Positions 7,917 through 16,623 of a DNA stretch of 64,000 nucleotides are shown here, one piece after another. The DNA lies in assembly GCA_001411745.2 (NCBI GenBank), contig LIQB01000004.1:62001-126000 (forward strand), written 5' to 3'. The notes under the pieces were generated by a model that was not told the DNA's origin, did not search any database, and was given only the letters and a program-made list of their open reading frames with translations. This DNA is from Psychrobacter glacincola. Lineage in GTDB: Bacteria > Pseudomonadota > Gammaproteobacteria > Pseudomonadales > Moraxellaceae. Numbering within the stretch: position 1 is the first letter of the stretch; the number at the start of each line of letters is the position of its first letter. The position numbers were made by a program, and so were the translations under genes.

Positions 7917-10163
7917 TTAACGGTTTAAAGGGTAAGTTGTCATACCATTATTAGGACTGTCTACTTTGGTAAAACCTTGAGACTGAGACTTTGGTGTCTG
8001 ATCACGCTTAGGAACAAGGGGATTGAGCGGCATCAATTCATAATCTGCGCTAACATCGCCATTCCAACCTTCTGTACCGCTCAATGGCAGCTGTTTAATG
8101 GTACCGTTTTTATCAATTACCAATTGTAGGACGCGCATTTGGTTAAATTTGCGTTCGGTGACACTGGCGACTGCCCTGCCATCACGTAAAATGGTTGGCT
8201 GTAAAAATATGATTAAGTTGCTTTTTTGCGTCGTGTCATTGTCAGAGCGGAACAGTCGACCAATAACCGGCACATTACCCAAGCCAGGGACTTTTTGTTG
8301 GCGCGTGGTGCTGTTTTCACGCATCAAGCCACCAAGAGCAATGGTCTGCTGATCATCAGCCAGAATCGTCGTATTGATGAGGCTTTTATTGGTGATCAAA
8401 CCACTGGCGTTACCCGTACTGCCCGGCACCACCGACGAGACTTCTTGCGAGACCTCCAAGCGTACGGTGCCATTGTCGCCAATATGAGGAATGACATTTA
8501 GGTTGATACCAATATCCTGACGATCAATGGTTTGAAAGGGATTGCTAGAATCGTTGCCACTGGTGGTAAAGGACCCTGTCACAAAAGGCACGTTTTGACC
8601 CACTAAAATACTGGCTTTTTCGTTGTCCAATGTCAAAATTGATGGCATAGACAGCAGATTGGCACTGGTAGAAGAATCAAGTGCTTGCAAGATAGCCCCA
8701 TAAAACTGGGTGTTTCCCTGACTGTCTTTGCTGCTATCACCAATACCAATCAAAGCACCAGCTATCGAGCCTGCTGCTGCACTGATACTGGCTGCACCGC
8801 CACCCAATGCGGCGGCGGCAAGTGCTGTAGCACTCGCGCCTACGTTATTGAAGTTTACGACTCCGTAGCCGCTATTGGCATTGCCAAGCGCCCATTGCAC
8901 ACCAAGCTGGGTCGCATCATCACCTGACACTTCTACAATAGCCGCTTGAATCAATACTTGCGCGCGGCGACTGTCCAACTGATTGACCGCATCTTCAATC
9001 TCAAACATCAGCTCAGGTGCCGCATTAACGATAACGGCATTTTGGGTTTCATCAGCGATAATACTAAAAGGTCGACCGCCAACACCTGTACCAGTACTAC
9101 TCGAATTGGCACTAGAGGTCGCTGAGGTCGACGCGTTGTTAGTCGTGTTAGTGCTAGACTCATTAGTCAAGGTAGCACCCGTGCTACTGGAATCGTTCAA
9201 TGATGCCGACTCTAACGAGGACGTTGCTCCAGCGCTATTAATAGATTGATTGGCGAGCAATCCGCGTAGCATATCTGCAATATGACCTGCACTGGCGTAT
9301 TTTAATCGAAAGACGCGCAGACCACTCAAACGCCTTGTAGGCGTGGTGTCCAATTGATTGACCATCTCTTTGACTTTAGCAATCATCTCCGGACTGCCTT
9401 TCACCAACAATCTATCACTAGAGGTGTCAGCGATGACTTTAAGCTGGTTATTACCACCTTGTGCTTGCCCGCTACCAGCGCTTGCAACCAAGGCGCTAAT
9501 CAATTCCATCATACGTTCAGCATCGACGTGACGTAGTGCTATCACTTGCAAACTGTCATTGACGTTGCTATCTAAATCGCGAATAAGCGACGTCAGCTGA
9601 TTAAGACTATCGGCACGATCGGACAATACCAAGGCATTGACACCAGGCACGGCAGCGGCATGAGCTGATTGGGGCATAAGCGGACGGATGACACCCAGCA
9701 CTTCTGCGGCTTGGGTATTGGTTAAATAAATAACACGAGTAGCTAACGCCTCACCAACACTGTCACTGCGTAAATCAACAGCCACGCCAGATTGTTTGGC
9801 GACATTATCTGGCACCAATTTGATGGTCGTTCCCGAGTCAATCGCTGCAATACCGTTGACTTGCATCACACTCAAAAACAGCTGATATATTTCGTCACGC
9901 GACAAGGCTTTGTTAGAAATTACCGTCACATTGCCATTGATACGCGGATCAAGGACAAAGTTTTGGTCAGTGATGGTTGCCACCTCATTAATAAAGGCTT
10001 TGATATCGGCATCTTGTAAGTTGACTTTCCAGCTCTCAGCACTCGCAAGACCCGTACTGGCAGCCCATAATGGTACGGCTAGGCAAAGAGGACGACACAG
10101 GCGCATCAGGCGCTGCAAAACATGGTACAGAGGCGTGACTGAAAAATTATGAAAACTTACCAT
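7917..10163 (-). CDS. gspD: Type II secretion system secretin GspD
   Basis: The outer-membrane secretin channel of the type II secretion system. An N-terminal signal region ends near ASAESW. The N0 domain begins WKVNLQDADIKAFINEV, followed by N1-N3 repeats (ALATRVIYLTNTQAAEV, LQVIALRHVDAERMMEL, LRVFRLKYASAGHIADML) and the C-terminal secretin barrel with VPGLGNVPVIGRLF. A Ser/Thr/Asn-rich linker of about 50 residues sits inside N3 (around 305-355), as in many GspD proteins. The C-terminal tail after the barrel is about 90 residues long and could contact a pilotin; none is seen nearby. It is the last of gspN–gspC–gspD, but a 291-bp gap carrying tandem repeats separates it from gspC. Confidence 0.96.
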   Translation of the reverse strand: MVSFHNFSVTPLYHVLQRLMRLCRPLCLAVPLWAASTGLASAESWKVNLQDADIKAFINEVATITDQNFVLDPRINGNVTVISNKALSRDEIYQLFLSVMQVNGIAAIDSGTTIKLVPDNVAKQSGVAVDLRSDSVGEALATRVIYLTNTQAAEVLGVIRPLMPQSAHAAAVPGVNALVLSDRADSLNQLTSLIRDLDSNVNDSLQVIALRHVDAERMMELISALVASAGSGQAQGGNNQLKVIADTSSDRLLVKGSPEMIAKVKEMVNQLDTTPTRRLSGLRVFRLKYASAGHIADMLRGLLANQSINSAGATSSLESASLNDSSSTGATLTNESSTNTTNNASTSATSSANSSSTGTGVGGRPFSIIADETQNAVIVNAAPELMFEIEDAVNQLDSRRAQVLIQAAIVEVSGDDATQLGVQWALGNANSGYGVVNFNNVGASATALAAAALGGGAASISAAAGSIAGALIGIGDSSKDSQGNTQFYGAILQALDSSTSANLLSMPSILTLDNEKASILVGQNVPFVTGSFTTSGNDSSNPFQTIDRQDIGINLNVIPHIGDNGTVRLEVSQEVSSVVPGSTGNASGLITNKSLINTTILADDQQTIALGGLMRENSTTRQQKVPGLGNVPVIGRLFRSDNDTTQKSNLIIFLQPTILRDGRAVASVTERKFNQMRVLQLVIDKNGTIKQLPLSGTEGWNGDVSADYELMPLNPLVPKRDQTPKSQSQGFTKVDSPNNGMTTYPLNR

Positions 10164-10292
10164 ATTGATGATTACCTACAATGATGTCGCTTAGTATGTA
10201 CTGGATTTATTGTGTGCTAAGGTGCTCAATGATTGCTTTGCTCACTTAACGTTCTGCCCACAATGGCATTATTTAAGTGGCACTATCTAAAT

Positions 10293-10427
10293 ACTTATTT
10301 ACTTAAAACTTATTTACTTAAAACTTATTTACTTAAAACTTATTTACTTAAAACTTATTTACTTAAAACTTATTTACTTAAAACTTATTTGCTTAAAACT
10401 TATTTGCTTAAAACTTATTTACTTAAA
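10293..10427. repeat. 15-bp tandem repeat, nine copies, between gspC and gspD
   Basis: Nine uninterrupted copies of ACTTATTTACTTAAA fill 135 bp. Copies 7 and 8 share one A-to-G change (ACTTATTTGCTTAAA) and the other seven are identical. The array lies in the gspC–gspD gap on the untranslated side of both genes. The near-identity of units suggests recent expansion or active slippage, so copy number may vary between strains. On the minus (transcribed) strand the unit is TTTAAGTAAATAAGT. Confidence 0.97.
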
Positions 10428-10454
10428 ATAAGAGTTCTCACCCATTTATTGTGC

Positions 10455-11351
10455 TTAAAACTGCTGACGAATGGTAATGACTTGATCGCCGCGTTGCACC
10501 TCTATTTGCGCCTCACCTGATTGCTGTACCTGTTGCAGCACACTAGCATCTTGGGCAGGATTACTACCCACGCTTTGACCATTAACCGTTAGCACTTTAT
10601 CACCTGGCTCAAGCCCTAGACGATTACGCAGCTTTGCTGGCATTGCAGGTGTTACTTGATAGCTTTCCCCTGCTGCCATAACCCCCATCCTACTCAAATA
10701 ACTGGCGGGGTTTTCTTGCAATTCTGTGACCGCTTCATCGATAGCAGATTGCGGGCTACTGTCACTGCCTGTCGCAGCGGACTCTTCCTCAGTATTTTGT
10801 GTAGGCTGAGGGGCGTTAGGCAACATGCTGTTCTCTGGCAAGCGCTGATTACTAACGGCACCTGCGATCATGTCACTTTGGTCTAATGGCATCGCGGCTG
10901 GCATGCTAATGACGGTTTGCTTGTCACTGGCATCAGCGATGATAACCGAGTTCCAGTCGACAGCGACAAGGGTATAGCCACTGTCTTTTAGCGCGTCACC
11001 GATTCGATAGTTTTTCACTTCACCATTGACGTCCAATAGTGCCGAGGACATGCTCTCTGGCATTGCTAACAGAACGCCTTTTAGATTGACATTGGGTGGT
11101 GGCTGCACTGCTGCTGCAATAGGATCAGGGTCTGCAAAAATAGCAAATAATCCACTATAGTCCTTGCCAGATGCCGATGTGTTTTGCAAAGGCGCTGGTG
11201 GCAGCATCGGTGCCAATGGTGCGGCGAGCAACAACCATAGTAATCGAGCCGCTGTCCAACATAACCAAGCAACAGCCAATAACAATACCCAACCTGAGAA
11301 TCGATTAAGGGTGTTAAGCACAGGTTTTAAAGTTGTAGAAACATTCATCAT
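10455..11351 (-). CDS. gspC: Type II secretion system protein GspC
   Basis: The inner-membrane component that links the secretion platform to the secretin. One transmembrane helix lies at about residues 18-42 and is followed by a Pro-rich linker. The homology region (YSGLFAIFADPDP through LKGVLL and SSALLDVNGEVKNYRIGD) binds the N0 domain of GspD. A Gln/Glu/Ser-rich linker leads to a C-terminal PDZ domain with LRNRLGLEPGDKVLTVNGQ. The 298-residue length is normal. Two adjacent ATG codons start the gene directly after the gspN stop (TAGATG), so gspN and gspC are translationally linked. Confidence 0.94.
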   Translation of the reverse strand: MMNVSTTLKPVLNTLNRFSGWVLLLAVAWLCWTAARLLWLLLAAPLAPMLPPAPLQNTSASGKDYSGLFAIFADPDPIAAAVQPPPNVNLKGVLLAMPESMSSALLDVNGEVKNYRIGDALKDSGYTLVAVDWNSVIIADASDKQTVISMPAAMPLDQSDMIAGAVSNQRLPENSMLPNAPQPTQNTEEESAATGSDSSPQSAIDEAVTELQENPASYLSRMGVMAAGESYQVTPAMPAKLRNRLGLEPGDKVLTVNGQSVGSNPAQDASVLQQVQQSGEAQIEVQRGDQVITIRQQF

Positions 11352-12179
11352 CTAGCGTGTCCCCAGCCCATTTAGCAGCGGCTGACGCACACTGACGACT
11401 GGGGTATCTTGAGGTGCTTGCCCTTTATACTCAGGCATACTTTCTAATAAACGCTGCGTCAAACTGACATCCAACATATTATCGCCATCGATATATAAGT
11501 CGCCCAAGCGCTTATCTTGATTGTTTAATAAATTGATATGGAGCAGGTTTTTATTGTTTTTTTGCTCGGCACTTAACTCAGCACGCATCGCAGGCATGGT
11601 CAGATAAAAAACCTTGCCACCACTAGGATAGCCTATCTCACCGCCGACCCATGTCAACTGACCATCCGCTTGAGTAAAACCAGATGGATTTTTTGTTGAA
11701 GCGTTTTCTGCGGCGGCACTTGAGCCAGACTGACGGCTGAGCGAAACATTATTGACCTGAATCGGTGTATTGGGCAATTGCCAATCAACCAAACTTGCCA
11801 ACGTCTCAGGTGCTAGCTTGCCGCTCATATTATCCACTTGCCATGAGTTGCTGCCTATTTTCACTTGTCCATTGAGGCGAGTTTGCGCTGAATTGATATC
11901 GACCTCTGCACTTATCTTACCCAATAACAAATGCCATGGCTGCCACGACCATTCTGCCGTACCTGTGAGTGGTGTCGCTGCTAAAGGCATCTGCCAGATA
12001 ACGGAGCCTTGCCATAAATTACCCGACACATGCTGTGCATAAGGCGTTTCGGGAGCATACTTTTTAAGCAGCCACGCCGCTGGCATTTGCAACACAGCAA
12101 ATAATGCAAATAATACAAACCCAACCAGCCACCACAGCTTACGAGGGCGCTTATGAGACGACGCAGATACTTGGGGCAC
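11352..12179 (-). CDS. gspN: Type II secretion system protein GspN
   Basis: GspN is an accessory pseudopilus-platform protein found in part of the type II systems, including those of Acinetobacter. A cytoplasmic Lys/Arg-rich start leads to one membrane helix (LWWLVGFVLFALFAVLQ), then a periplasmic beta-rich domain with GNLWQGSV, AEWSWQPWHLLLG and LTWVGGEIGYP. I chose the GTG at 12179 (275 residues), preceded by AAGAG. The longest frame starts at a TTG at 12272, but that codon lies in the loop of a strong terminator hairpin and is an unlikely start. The stop abuts the gspC start. Confidence 0.88.
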   Translation of the reverse strand: MPQVSASSHKRPRKLWWLVGFVLFALFAVLQMPAAWLLKKYAPETPYAQHVSGNLWQGSVIWQMPLAATPLTGTAEWSWQPWHLLLGKISAEVDINSAQTRLNGQVKIGSNSWQVDNMSGKLAPETLASLVDWQLPNTPIQVNNVSLSRQSGSSAAAENASTKNPSGFTQADGQLTWVGGEIGYPSGGKVFYLTMPAMRAELSAEQKNNKNLLHINLLNNQDKRLGDLYIDGDNMLDVSLTQRLLESMPEYKGQAPQDTPVVSVRQPLLNGLGTR

Positions 12180-12525
12180 GGTTGCATAACTCTTATATAA
12201 GACAAAAACGTCATTATCATAACAAACAATGGCATACAGATGACAGAAAAAAAGCCAGTATCTTTTTACCAAAATAATGGCAATAAAGATACTGGCTTTT
12301 ATCAGCTTCTAAGACGAAAGGACTATCACGATCAAACGCTATGATTGCACACAAATCATGAGAAACAAGCCCGATGATCAGAGTAGATGTAACATGGCTC
12401 TTTTTTAAAACAGAACTTATTTAAATAAGCGCTTATTTAGACGAGCGCTTATTTTAAATAGCCTTTAATAAAAATTGTACCTTGCTAAATTTAAACCGAC
12501 ATCATCTTGTTAGCCACTACACTAT
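12180..12525. other. Intergenic gap, gspN to hns
   Basis: This gap holds a strong minus-strand terminator (12249-12300) and, at 12408-12470, AT-rich sequence with repeated AGCGCTTATTT elements and short palindromes. The gspN promoter should lie between 12180 and 12249; I see no convincing consensus pair. Confidence 0.5.
12249..12300 (-). terminator. Rho-independent terminator upstream of gspN
   Basis: A near-perfect stem (AAAAGCCAGTATCTTT with AAAGATACTGGCTTTT) is followed on the minus strand by seven T residues. It lies about 225 bp beyond the hns stop and likely ends that transcript, insulating gspN. Confidence 0.85.
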
Positions 12526-12849
12526 CTAGATAGCAAAATCTTCGATACTACGACCTGCTGCTAGCACTTCAACCAACCACGTTGGCTTGCGACCACGGCC
12601 AGTCCATGTTTCTTCGTTATTGTCAGTATTGCGATACTTGATGCTGCGTTTTTTCTCTAGCGTTTCACCAGCTTTTAGAATCTCTTCGATAGAGGCATTG
12701 CTGTCTTCTGCAATTTTCTCAAACTGCATATAAGCGTCATACAAACGCTGATGTTGTTTTTTGGCAATAAGCTGCTGGGCATTTTCAGTGATGGCACGTA
12801 GCTCATCAACATTCAGGTTTTCTAAATCAATGGCGGTATTTTTGCTCAT
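12526..12849 (-). CDS. hns: H-NS family nucleoid-associated protein
   Basis: A small DNA-bridging, gene-silencing protein of the H-NS family. An N-terminal helical oligomerisation region (about 1-65) precedes the C-terminal DNA-binding domain with the family core TWTGRGRKPTWL and the closing EVLAAGRSIEDFAI. The 107-residue length is typical for short H-NS proteins of Moraxellaceae. It is flanked by unusually AT-rich DNA on both sides, which such proteins often bind; autoregulation is possible but not shown. It appears monocistronic, with a terminator at 12249-12300. Confidence 0.92.
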   Translation of the reverse strand: MSKNTAIDLENLNVDELRAITENAQQLIAKKQHQRLYDAYMQFEKIAEDSNASIEEILKAGETLEKKRSIKYRNTDNNEETWTGRGRKPTWLVEVLAAGRSIEDFAI

Positions 12850-13280
12850 AATAAATCCAACTGTAAGATAAAAAATATAACCTTAATAGATATTATTCAC
12901 TATTAAGAACTAAGAATGACTTATTCATCATTAAATACAACGATGAATGTCACAAATCGATATTTTTTCAACCAAATAAAATATTGTTAGCCACAATAGC
13001 TAATGGCGTAGATAATATAAACAAAAAACCTTGCTATCACAACAGTAGATTATTATATCTTCTATAACAAAGGTCAGTGAATAGTAAAATCGGGTAAATG
13101 AAAAACCACTATTTATTTAATAGTTATTCGTAAACAGTTATTAATTTTAAGATAAAATCAGTCTCTATAAACAATATCCTAAAAACGGTTAAACGAATAA
13201 CTCAGCAAACATAAATCCATAAAAAAATAGCAACCGATTGTTTTCATATATCCCTACCGATTAGTCAAAAATGCCATTGA
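12850..13280. other. AT-rich gap between hns and the BLUF genes
   Basis: A 431-bp stretch, very AT-rich, without a credible frame. An inverted repeat ATTCATC/GATGAAT (12923-12948) lies about 75 bp upstream of hns and could be an operator. I see no clear terminator for the BLUF gene ending at 13281. Confidence 0.5.
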
Positions 13281-13718
13281 TTAATCATGCTGATCACTAA
13301 GCTCATTCATCAAATTATAGGCTGCTTCGGCGCTCAATAAATAGGGATTAAAATCAATCGTTGTCGAATATTTTAAATAAATCGCCACATTTTTTTCAGT
13401 CGGGGAAGCATAATTCATGGACCATTTAGACCATGCTCGATGCTTTAACTCACGTGTTTCAATAACCTGTAAGTCATGATGACGCGGATCAGCAATTAAA
13501 CTATATAACAGACGATTGATCTGTGCTCTTGGCCCTTCAATGGTTTGCAAAAAATAATCTTTATTAAACGTCAGCATACCAGTGATGCCATTGGCGGCAT
13601 TATTTACTTGTGCTTGCTGCAAGATTTCGTTGAAGTCGTTGGCCGATACATCTGGGTTGGCACGGCTAGCGTATGTCATGCTCATCAAAATGTGTGCATC
13701 TTCCATTGCTGATGTCAT
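13281..13718 (-). CDS. BLUF-domain blue-light sensor (short, downstream copy)
   Basis: A stand-alone BLUF flavin photoreceptor of 145 residues. Residues matching the AppA photocycle set are present at exact spacing: Y16 (AppA Y21), N40 (N45), Q58 (Q63), W99 (W104) and M101 (M106). The motifs NNAANGITGML, YFLQTIEGPR and WSKWSMNY are clear. About 40 residues follow the core, likely the two C-terminal helices of short BLUF proteins such as BlsA of Acinetobacter. There is no enzymatic output domain, so it should signal by protein contact. It lies 62 bp behind the second BLUF gene and is probably cotranscribed with it. Confidence 0.93.
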   Translation of the reverse strand: MTSAMEDAHILMSMTYASRANPDVSANDFNEILQQAQVNNAANGITGMLTFNKDYFLQTIEGPRAQINRLLYSLIADPRHHDLQVIETRELKHRAWSKWSMNYASPTEKNVAIYLKYSTTIDFNPYLLSAEAAYNLMNELSDQHD

Positions 13719-13780
13719 ATCTTATCTCTTGTAAAATGTCATGGGTGTGATGGTCCTTAGCGTTTATAAACGTCAGTCAA

Positions 13781-14311
13781 TTAGCCAATAGAAAACCATG
13801 GTTTCTTCTTTTTGGCGGCGCTCACTGCTTCTTGCTCTTGAAGGTCTGATAACGTCTCAATCAACATCATGATTTGATTGGTGTTCATCAAATAAGGATT
13901 AAACTGAGTACCTGTCGAAAATTTGAGCGCAAGTCCTTTGTTTTCATCGCTCGGAATCAAATATTTCATTGACCATTTACTCCAATGGCGCAGCTCTACT
14001 TCACGGCATTCGATGACTTGTAAGGCATGATGCCGATCATCTTTAACCAGTTTTCTGAGCAATTCATTGATGACGGGTCTCGCCCCTTCAATACTTTGCA
14101 AAAAATAATTGTGATTGAACACCAAAGCACCCGTAATACCATTGCGCTCATTGTTTTTCTGAGCTTGTGTCAGGATGCGCGTTGCTTCACCTTTAGGATT
14201 GTCGGTGTTATAACGGCTAATATAAGTTAAACGTAAAATAATATGCTCGCCATGATGCATTTTTAGGCGATTTAATTCTGAAAGCTCAGCTGATTCCACA
14301 AAACACTCCAA
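13781..14311 (-). CDS. BLUF-domain blue-light sensor (upstream copy)
   Basis: A second stand-alone BLUF protein of 176 residues. Its photocycle residues also match AppA spacing exactly: Y30, N54, Q72, W113 and M115, with motifs NNERNGITGAL, YFLQSIEGAR and WSKWSMKY. It differs from its neighbour by about 25 N-terminal residues and a basic tail (SAAKKKKPWFSIG). The shared core, the same FNPYL stretch after it and head-to-tail position suggest a tandem duplication. The ATG start at 14311 is supported by continuity, though a start nearer MHHGEH (residue 18) is possible. It sits 102 bp behind an unknown gene on the same strand. Confidence 0.93.
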   Translation of the reverse strand: MECFVESAELSELNRLKMHHGEHIILRLTYISRYNTDNPKGEATRILTQAQKNNERNGITGALVFNHNYFLQSIEGARPVINELLRKLVKDDRHHALQVIECREVELRHWSKWSMKYLIPSDENKGLALKFSTGTQFNPYLMNTNQIMMLIETLSDLQEQEAVSAAKKKKPWFSIG

Positions 14312-14413
14312 TTAATTTGCTAAATTTTTCACCTATCACCACCCAGCTACTGTCTTTTATAACCGAGTATTTGTGGTACAAGTCATTTTTTTATAAAATA
14401 AGTCGCGTATATA

Positions 14414-15040
14414 TTAACGTTGAATTTTTTTGATAAAATCATTCATGCCGCGCGATAAATTACTGCTACTGGTGCTCTGTATTTCTTTGACCAAGCTCAA
14501 TAATTGCGAGCTATCCTTGCATTGTTCTAAACTCAACAAGTAACCCCAAGCTTCTATTGGTGGTGCGTTTTTTTCAATATAGTTGGCCAACTCTGACTTT
14601 ATCGTTTCGTAGCTCGCACCAGACAACCTAGCCTTGAAAATACTACTGATTGATTTCTTGCCTAATGCTGCCATTTTATTGAGACCTTTATCATTAAAGG
14701 TGCGATCAAACTCTGTCTCAATATTCCTTTCAGACGACGATGCTTGAGACTGATAAGCCGTCGATGCTTGCGACGCAGTGAATGTTTTGGAGGCAGCATT
14801 ATCAGCGCCCACTATCTCTATGCACTCAAGCCCTAACAGCAACTCAAATAGTGGTGCAACACCGCCAAAATCGGCAAACATTTTGCTACGGTCAAGCGTA
14901 TCAAGATAGCTTTGATACGTGCGTTTGCCATCGATCATAATGAGCAAGGTTCTCGCTTCACGCGGCAATATGCCGAGACTCTGAGATTTAATCTCTTCTC
15001 TACCCAAATCAGTTTTTTGAAACACATCACCATCTTTCAT
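14414..15040 (-). CDS. Hypothetical protein upstream of the BLUF pair
   Basis: A 208-residue soluble protein I cannot assign to a named family. The N-terminal 80 residues (FQKTDLGREEIK, LGILPREARTLLIMIDGKRT, VAPLFELLLGLECIEIV) look like a compact winged-helix-like module. A Ser/Ala/Thr/Gln-rich linker (about 85-110) separates it from a helical C-terminal part. No signal peptide, membrane helix or catalytic motif is visible. It is first in a same-strand run with the two BLUF genes, so a partner or effector role for light signalling is possible; this is inference from position only. Confidence 0.8.
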   Translation of the reverse strand: MKDGDVFQKTDLGREEIKSQSLGILPREARTLLIMIDGKRTYQSYLDTLDRSKMFADFGGVAPLFELLLGLECIEIVGADNAASKTFTASQASTAYQSQASSSERNIETEFDRTFNDKGLNKMAALGKKSISSIFKARLSGASYETIKSELANYIEKNAPPIEAWGYLLSLEQCKDSSQLLSLVKEIQSTSSSNLSRGMNDFIKKIQR

Positions 15041-15723
15041 TCTTTGTACTCAGCACTAGCAGTAAGGTGGGCACTTTTATAGTCAATTGATTATAAAAGC
15101 GTGACAGCTTTAACCTTTCACATTGAACCAACCCTATCGTAAGCGGTCGACCAGATGAATTTTTATTATTTCAGCCATTGAACAGTCAAATTTTGACTTT
15201 TTATTGGTTAATAAAAATTACTTTAAATCAAAGCCCCACATTTAATATTGTTTGAATTATTGATTCGAGTGGATTATATCAACCCACTTAATGAACCGTT
15301 AGCACTAATTAAATCCAATAGAACAGACGGTCTATATAGGATATGAAAGGTAGTTTTCATAAATTTCAATATAAAATTTGATAAAATAATGAGAATAAAA
15401 AAATCGATAAACTCAATGAGGCAGGCTACTGTTTATCCGCTTTATCTTCTTACTAAATTGTTTGCCGACCAATAATTAATTTTCTATTTTTTCAAATAAC
15501 CATCAAGGCGCAACTATAAAACCAACAAACGTTTTAATTTTTTAGCGAGATAATATCGTAATTGACAAAGTCAATCTTTCTTAACGCGCTCACTCTCATA
15601 CGACCTTTATGGGCACTATAGAAAATTTATTTTTTTAAGTCATTTATCATTAGCCATAAAAAAAACCCTGCCATTGCAGGGTCTTCTATAGATTATTCTT
15701 AACAGATAACTCTAAGGTAAATC
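15041..15723. other. Long AT-rich intergenic region
   Basis: About 680 bp with stops in all frames. It should contain the promoter of the 14414-15040 gene. A small inverted repeat (AGTGG...CCACT, 15269-15289) is visible, and the ssb terminator is at the right edge. I see no RNA gene or mobile element. Its size and base composition resemble H-NS-bound regulatory DNA, as a guess. Confidence 0.5.
15658..15684 (-). terminator. Rho-independent terminator of ssb
   Basis: On the minus strand a GACCCTGC/GCAGGGT stem with a short loop ends in eight T residues, about 40 bp beyond the ssb stop. Confidence 0.9.
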
Positions 15724-16347
15724 CTAAAACGGAATATCATCATCGACAGGGCCGTCTGGCATTGCTGTTGGCTTTGACTGTGCAGGCTTTTGCGCAGGTT
15801 GATTGAATTGATTCTGCTGAGCAGGTGCGCTTTGATTGTTAAAGCTGTTTTGACCACCTTGAGTAGCTGACTGGTTGTAACCGCCTTGCTGTGCTGGCTG
15901 ATTGTTTGCTTGCTGACCAAAGTTGTTTTGATTGCTTTGACCACCTTGATTGCCATAGCCACCACCTTGACCCTGATTTTGACCGCCAAAGCTATTATCA
16001 CTTTGACCACCAGTCGCACCATCTAGCATTTGCATTTGCTCAGCGCGAATCTCAGTAATATAACGGTCTTGACCATTGGGATCTTGATATTTACGGGTAC
16101 GCAAACTGCCTTCGATATAAACTTTACTGCCTTTACGCAAATACTGCGCGGCAATTTCACCCAAACGATTAAATAGAGAAATACGATGCCATTCCGTCGC
16201 TTCTCTTTTTTCGCCACTTTGCTTGTCGGTCCACTGCTCTGACGTTGCAACCGAGATATTGGTCACGCTACCGCCGTTATTAAATTGACGTGCCTCAGGG
16301 TCTGCTCCAAGGTTACCGATGATGATAACTTTATTAACTCCGCGCAT
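15724..16347 (-). CDS. ssb: Single-stranded DNA-binding protein
   Basis: The essential SSB tetramer that coats single-stranded DNA in replication and repair. The OB fold covers about residues 1-112 ([56 protein letters not shown]). A long Gly/Gln/Asn-rich flexible linker (about 115-195) leads to the conserved acidic tip DDDIPF that recruits partner proteins. Its 207 residues exceed the E. coli protein because of the linker. It lies near the MFS gene and uvrA, an arrangement I recall from Moraxellaceae. Confidence 0.98.
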   Translation of the reverse strand: MRGVNKVIIIGNLGADPEARQFNNGGSVTNISVATSEQWTDKQSGEKREATEWHRISLFNRLGEIAAQYLRKGSKVYIEGSLRTRKYQDPNGQDRYITEIRAEQMQMLDGATGGQSDNSFGGQNQGQGGGYGNQGGQSNQNNFGQQANNQPAQQGGYNQSATQGGQNSFNNQSAPAQQNQFNQPAQKPAQSKPTAMPDGPVDDDIPF

Positions 16348-16364
16348 GATACCGTCCTTTTACT

Positions 16365-16396
16365 TATGAATAATTTTATGAATAATTTTATGAATC
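16365..16396. repeat. Short 12-bp tandem repeat upstream of ssb
   Basis: Two exact copies of TATGAATAATTT (16365-16388) and a partial third lie just upstream of the ssb start on its promoter side. Confidence 0.7.
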
Positions 16397-16623
16397 GCTT
16401 TAATGACTGTGCAGCTAAGCGCATTCATTAATGATTTTACTGTAATCAATTTTTATTGGAATATCTACAAACTATCTATTAAAGACGACAATCTATGTCG
16501 TTTAGATATATATTATAATTTTTGGGTTTAAAAAACCATGATATTGCTATTTTGCCATTTTATTAAGCGAATTAATACTATTACCAGTTAATGACTTATC
16601 AACTCACTCTGCCCTTTATAAAC

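Noticed and set aside
10293-10427. CRISPR array
   Set aside because: The units are contiguous without spacers and too short; there are no cas genes nearby.
10233-10520. Plus-strand frame of 95 codons with a repeated Thr-Tyr-Leu-Leu-Lys unit
   Set aside because: It is a product of the 15-bp tandem repeat; it has no ribosome binding site and runs into gspC antisense.
15699-16022. Val/Lys-rich minus-strand frame of 107 codons within ssb
   Set aside because: It is the shifted frame of the Gly/Gln/Asn-rich ssb linker.
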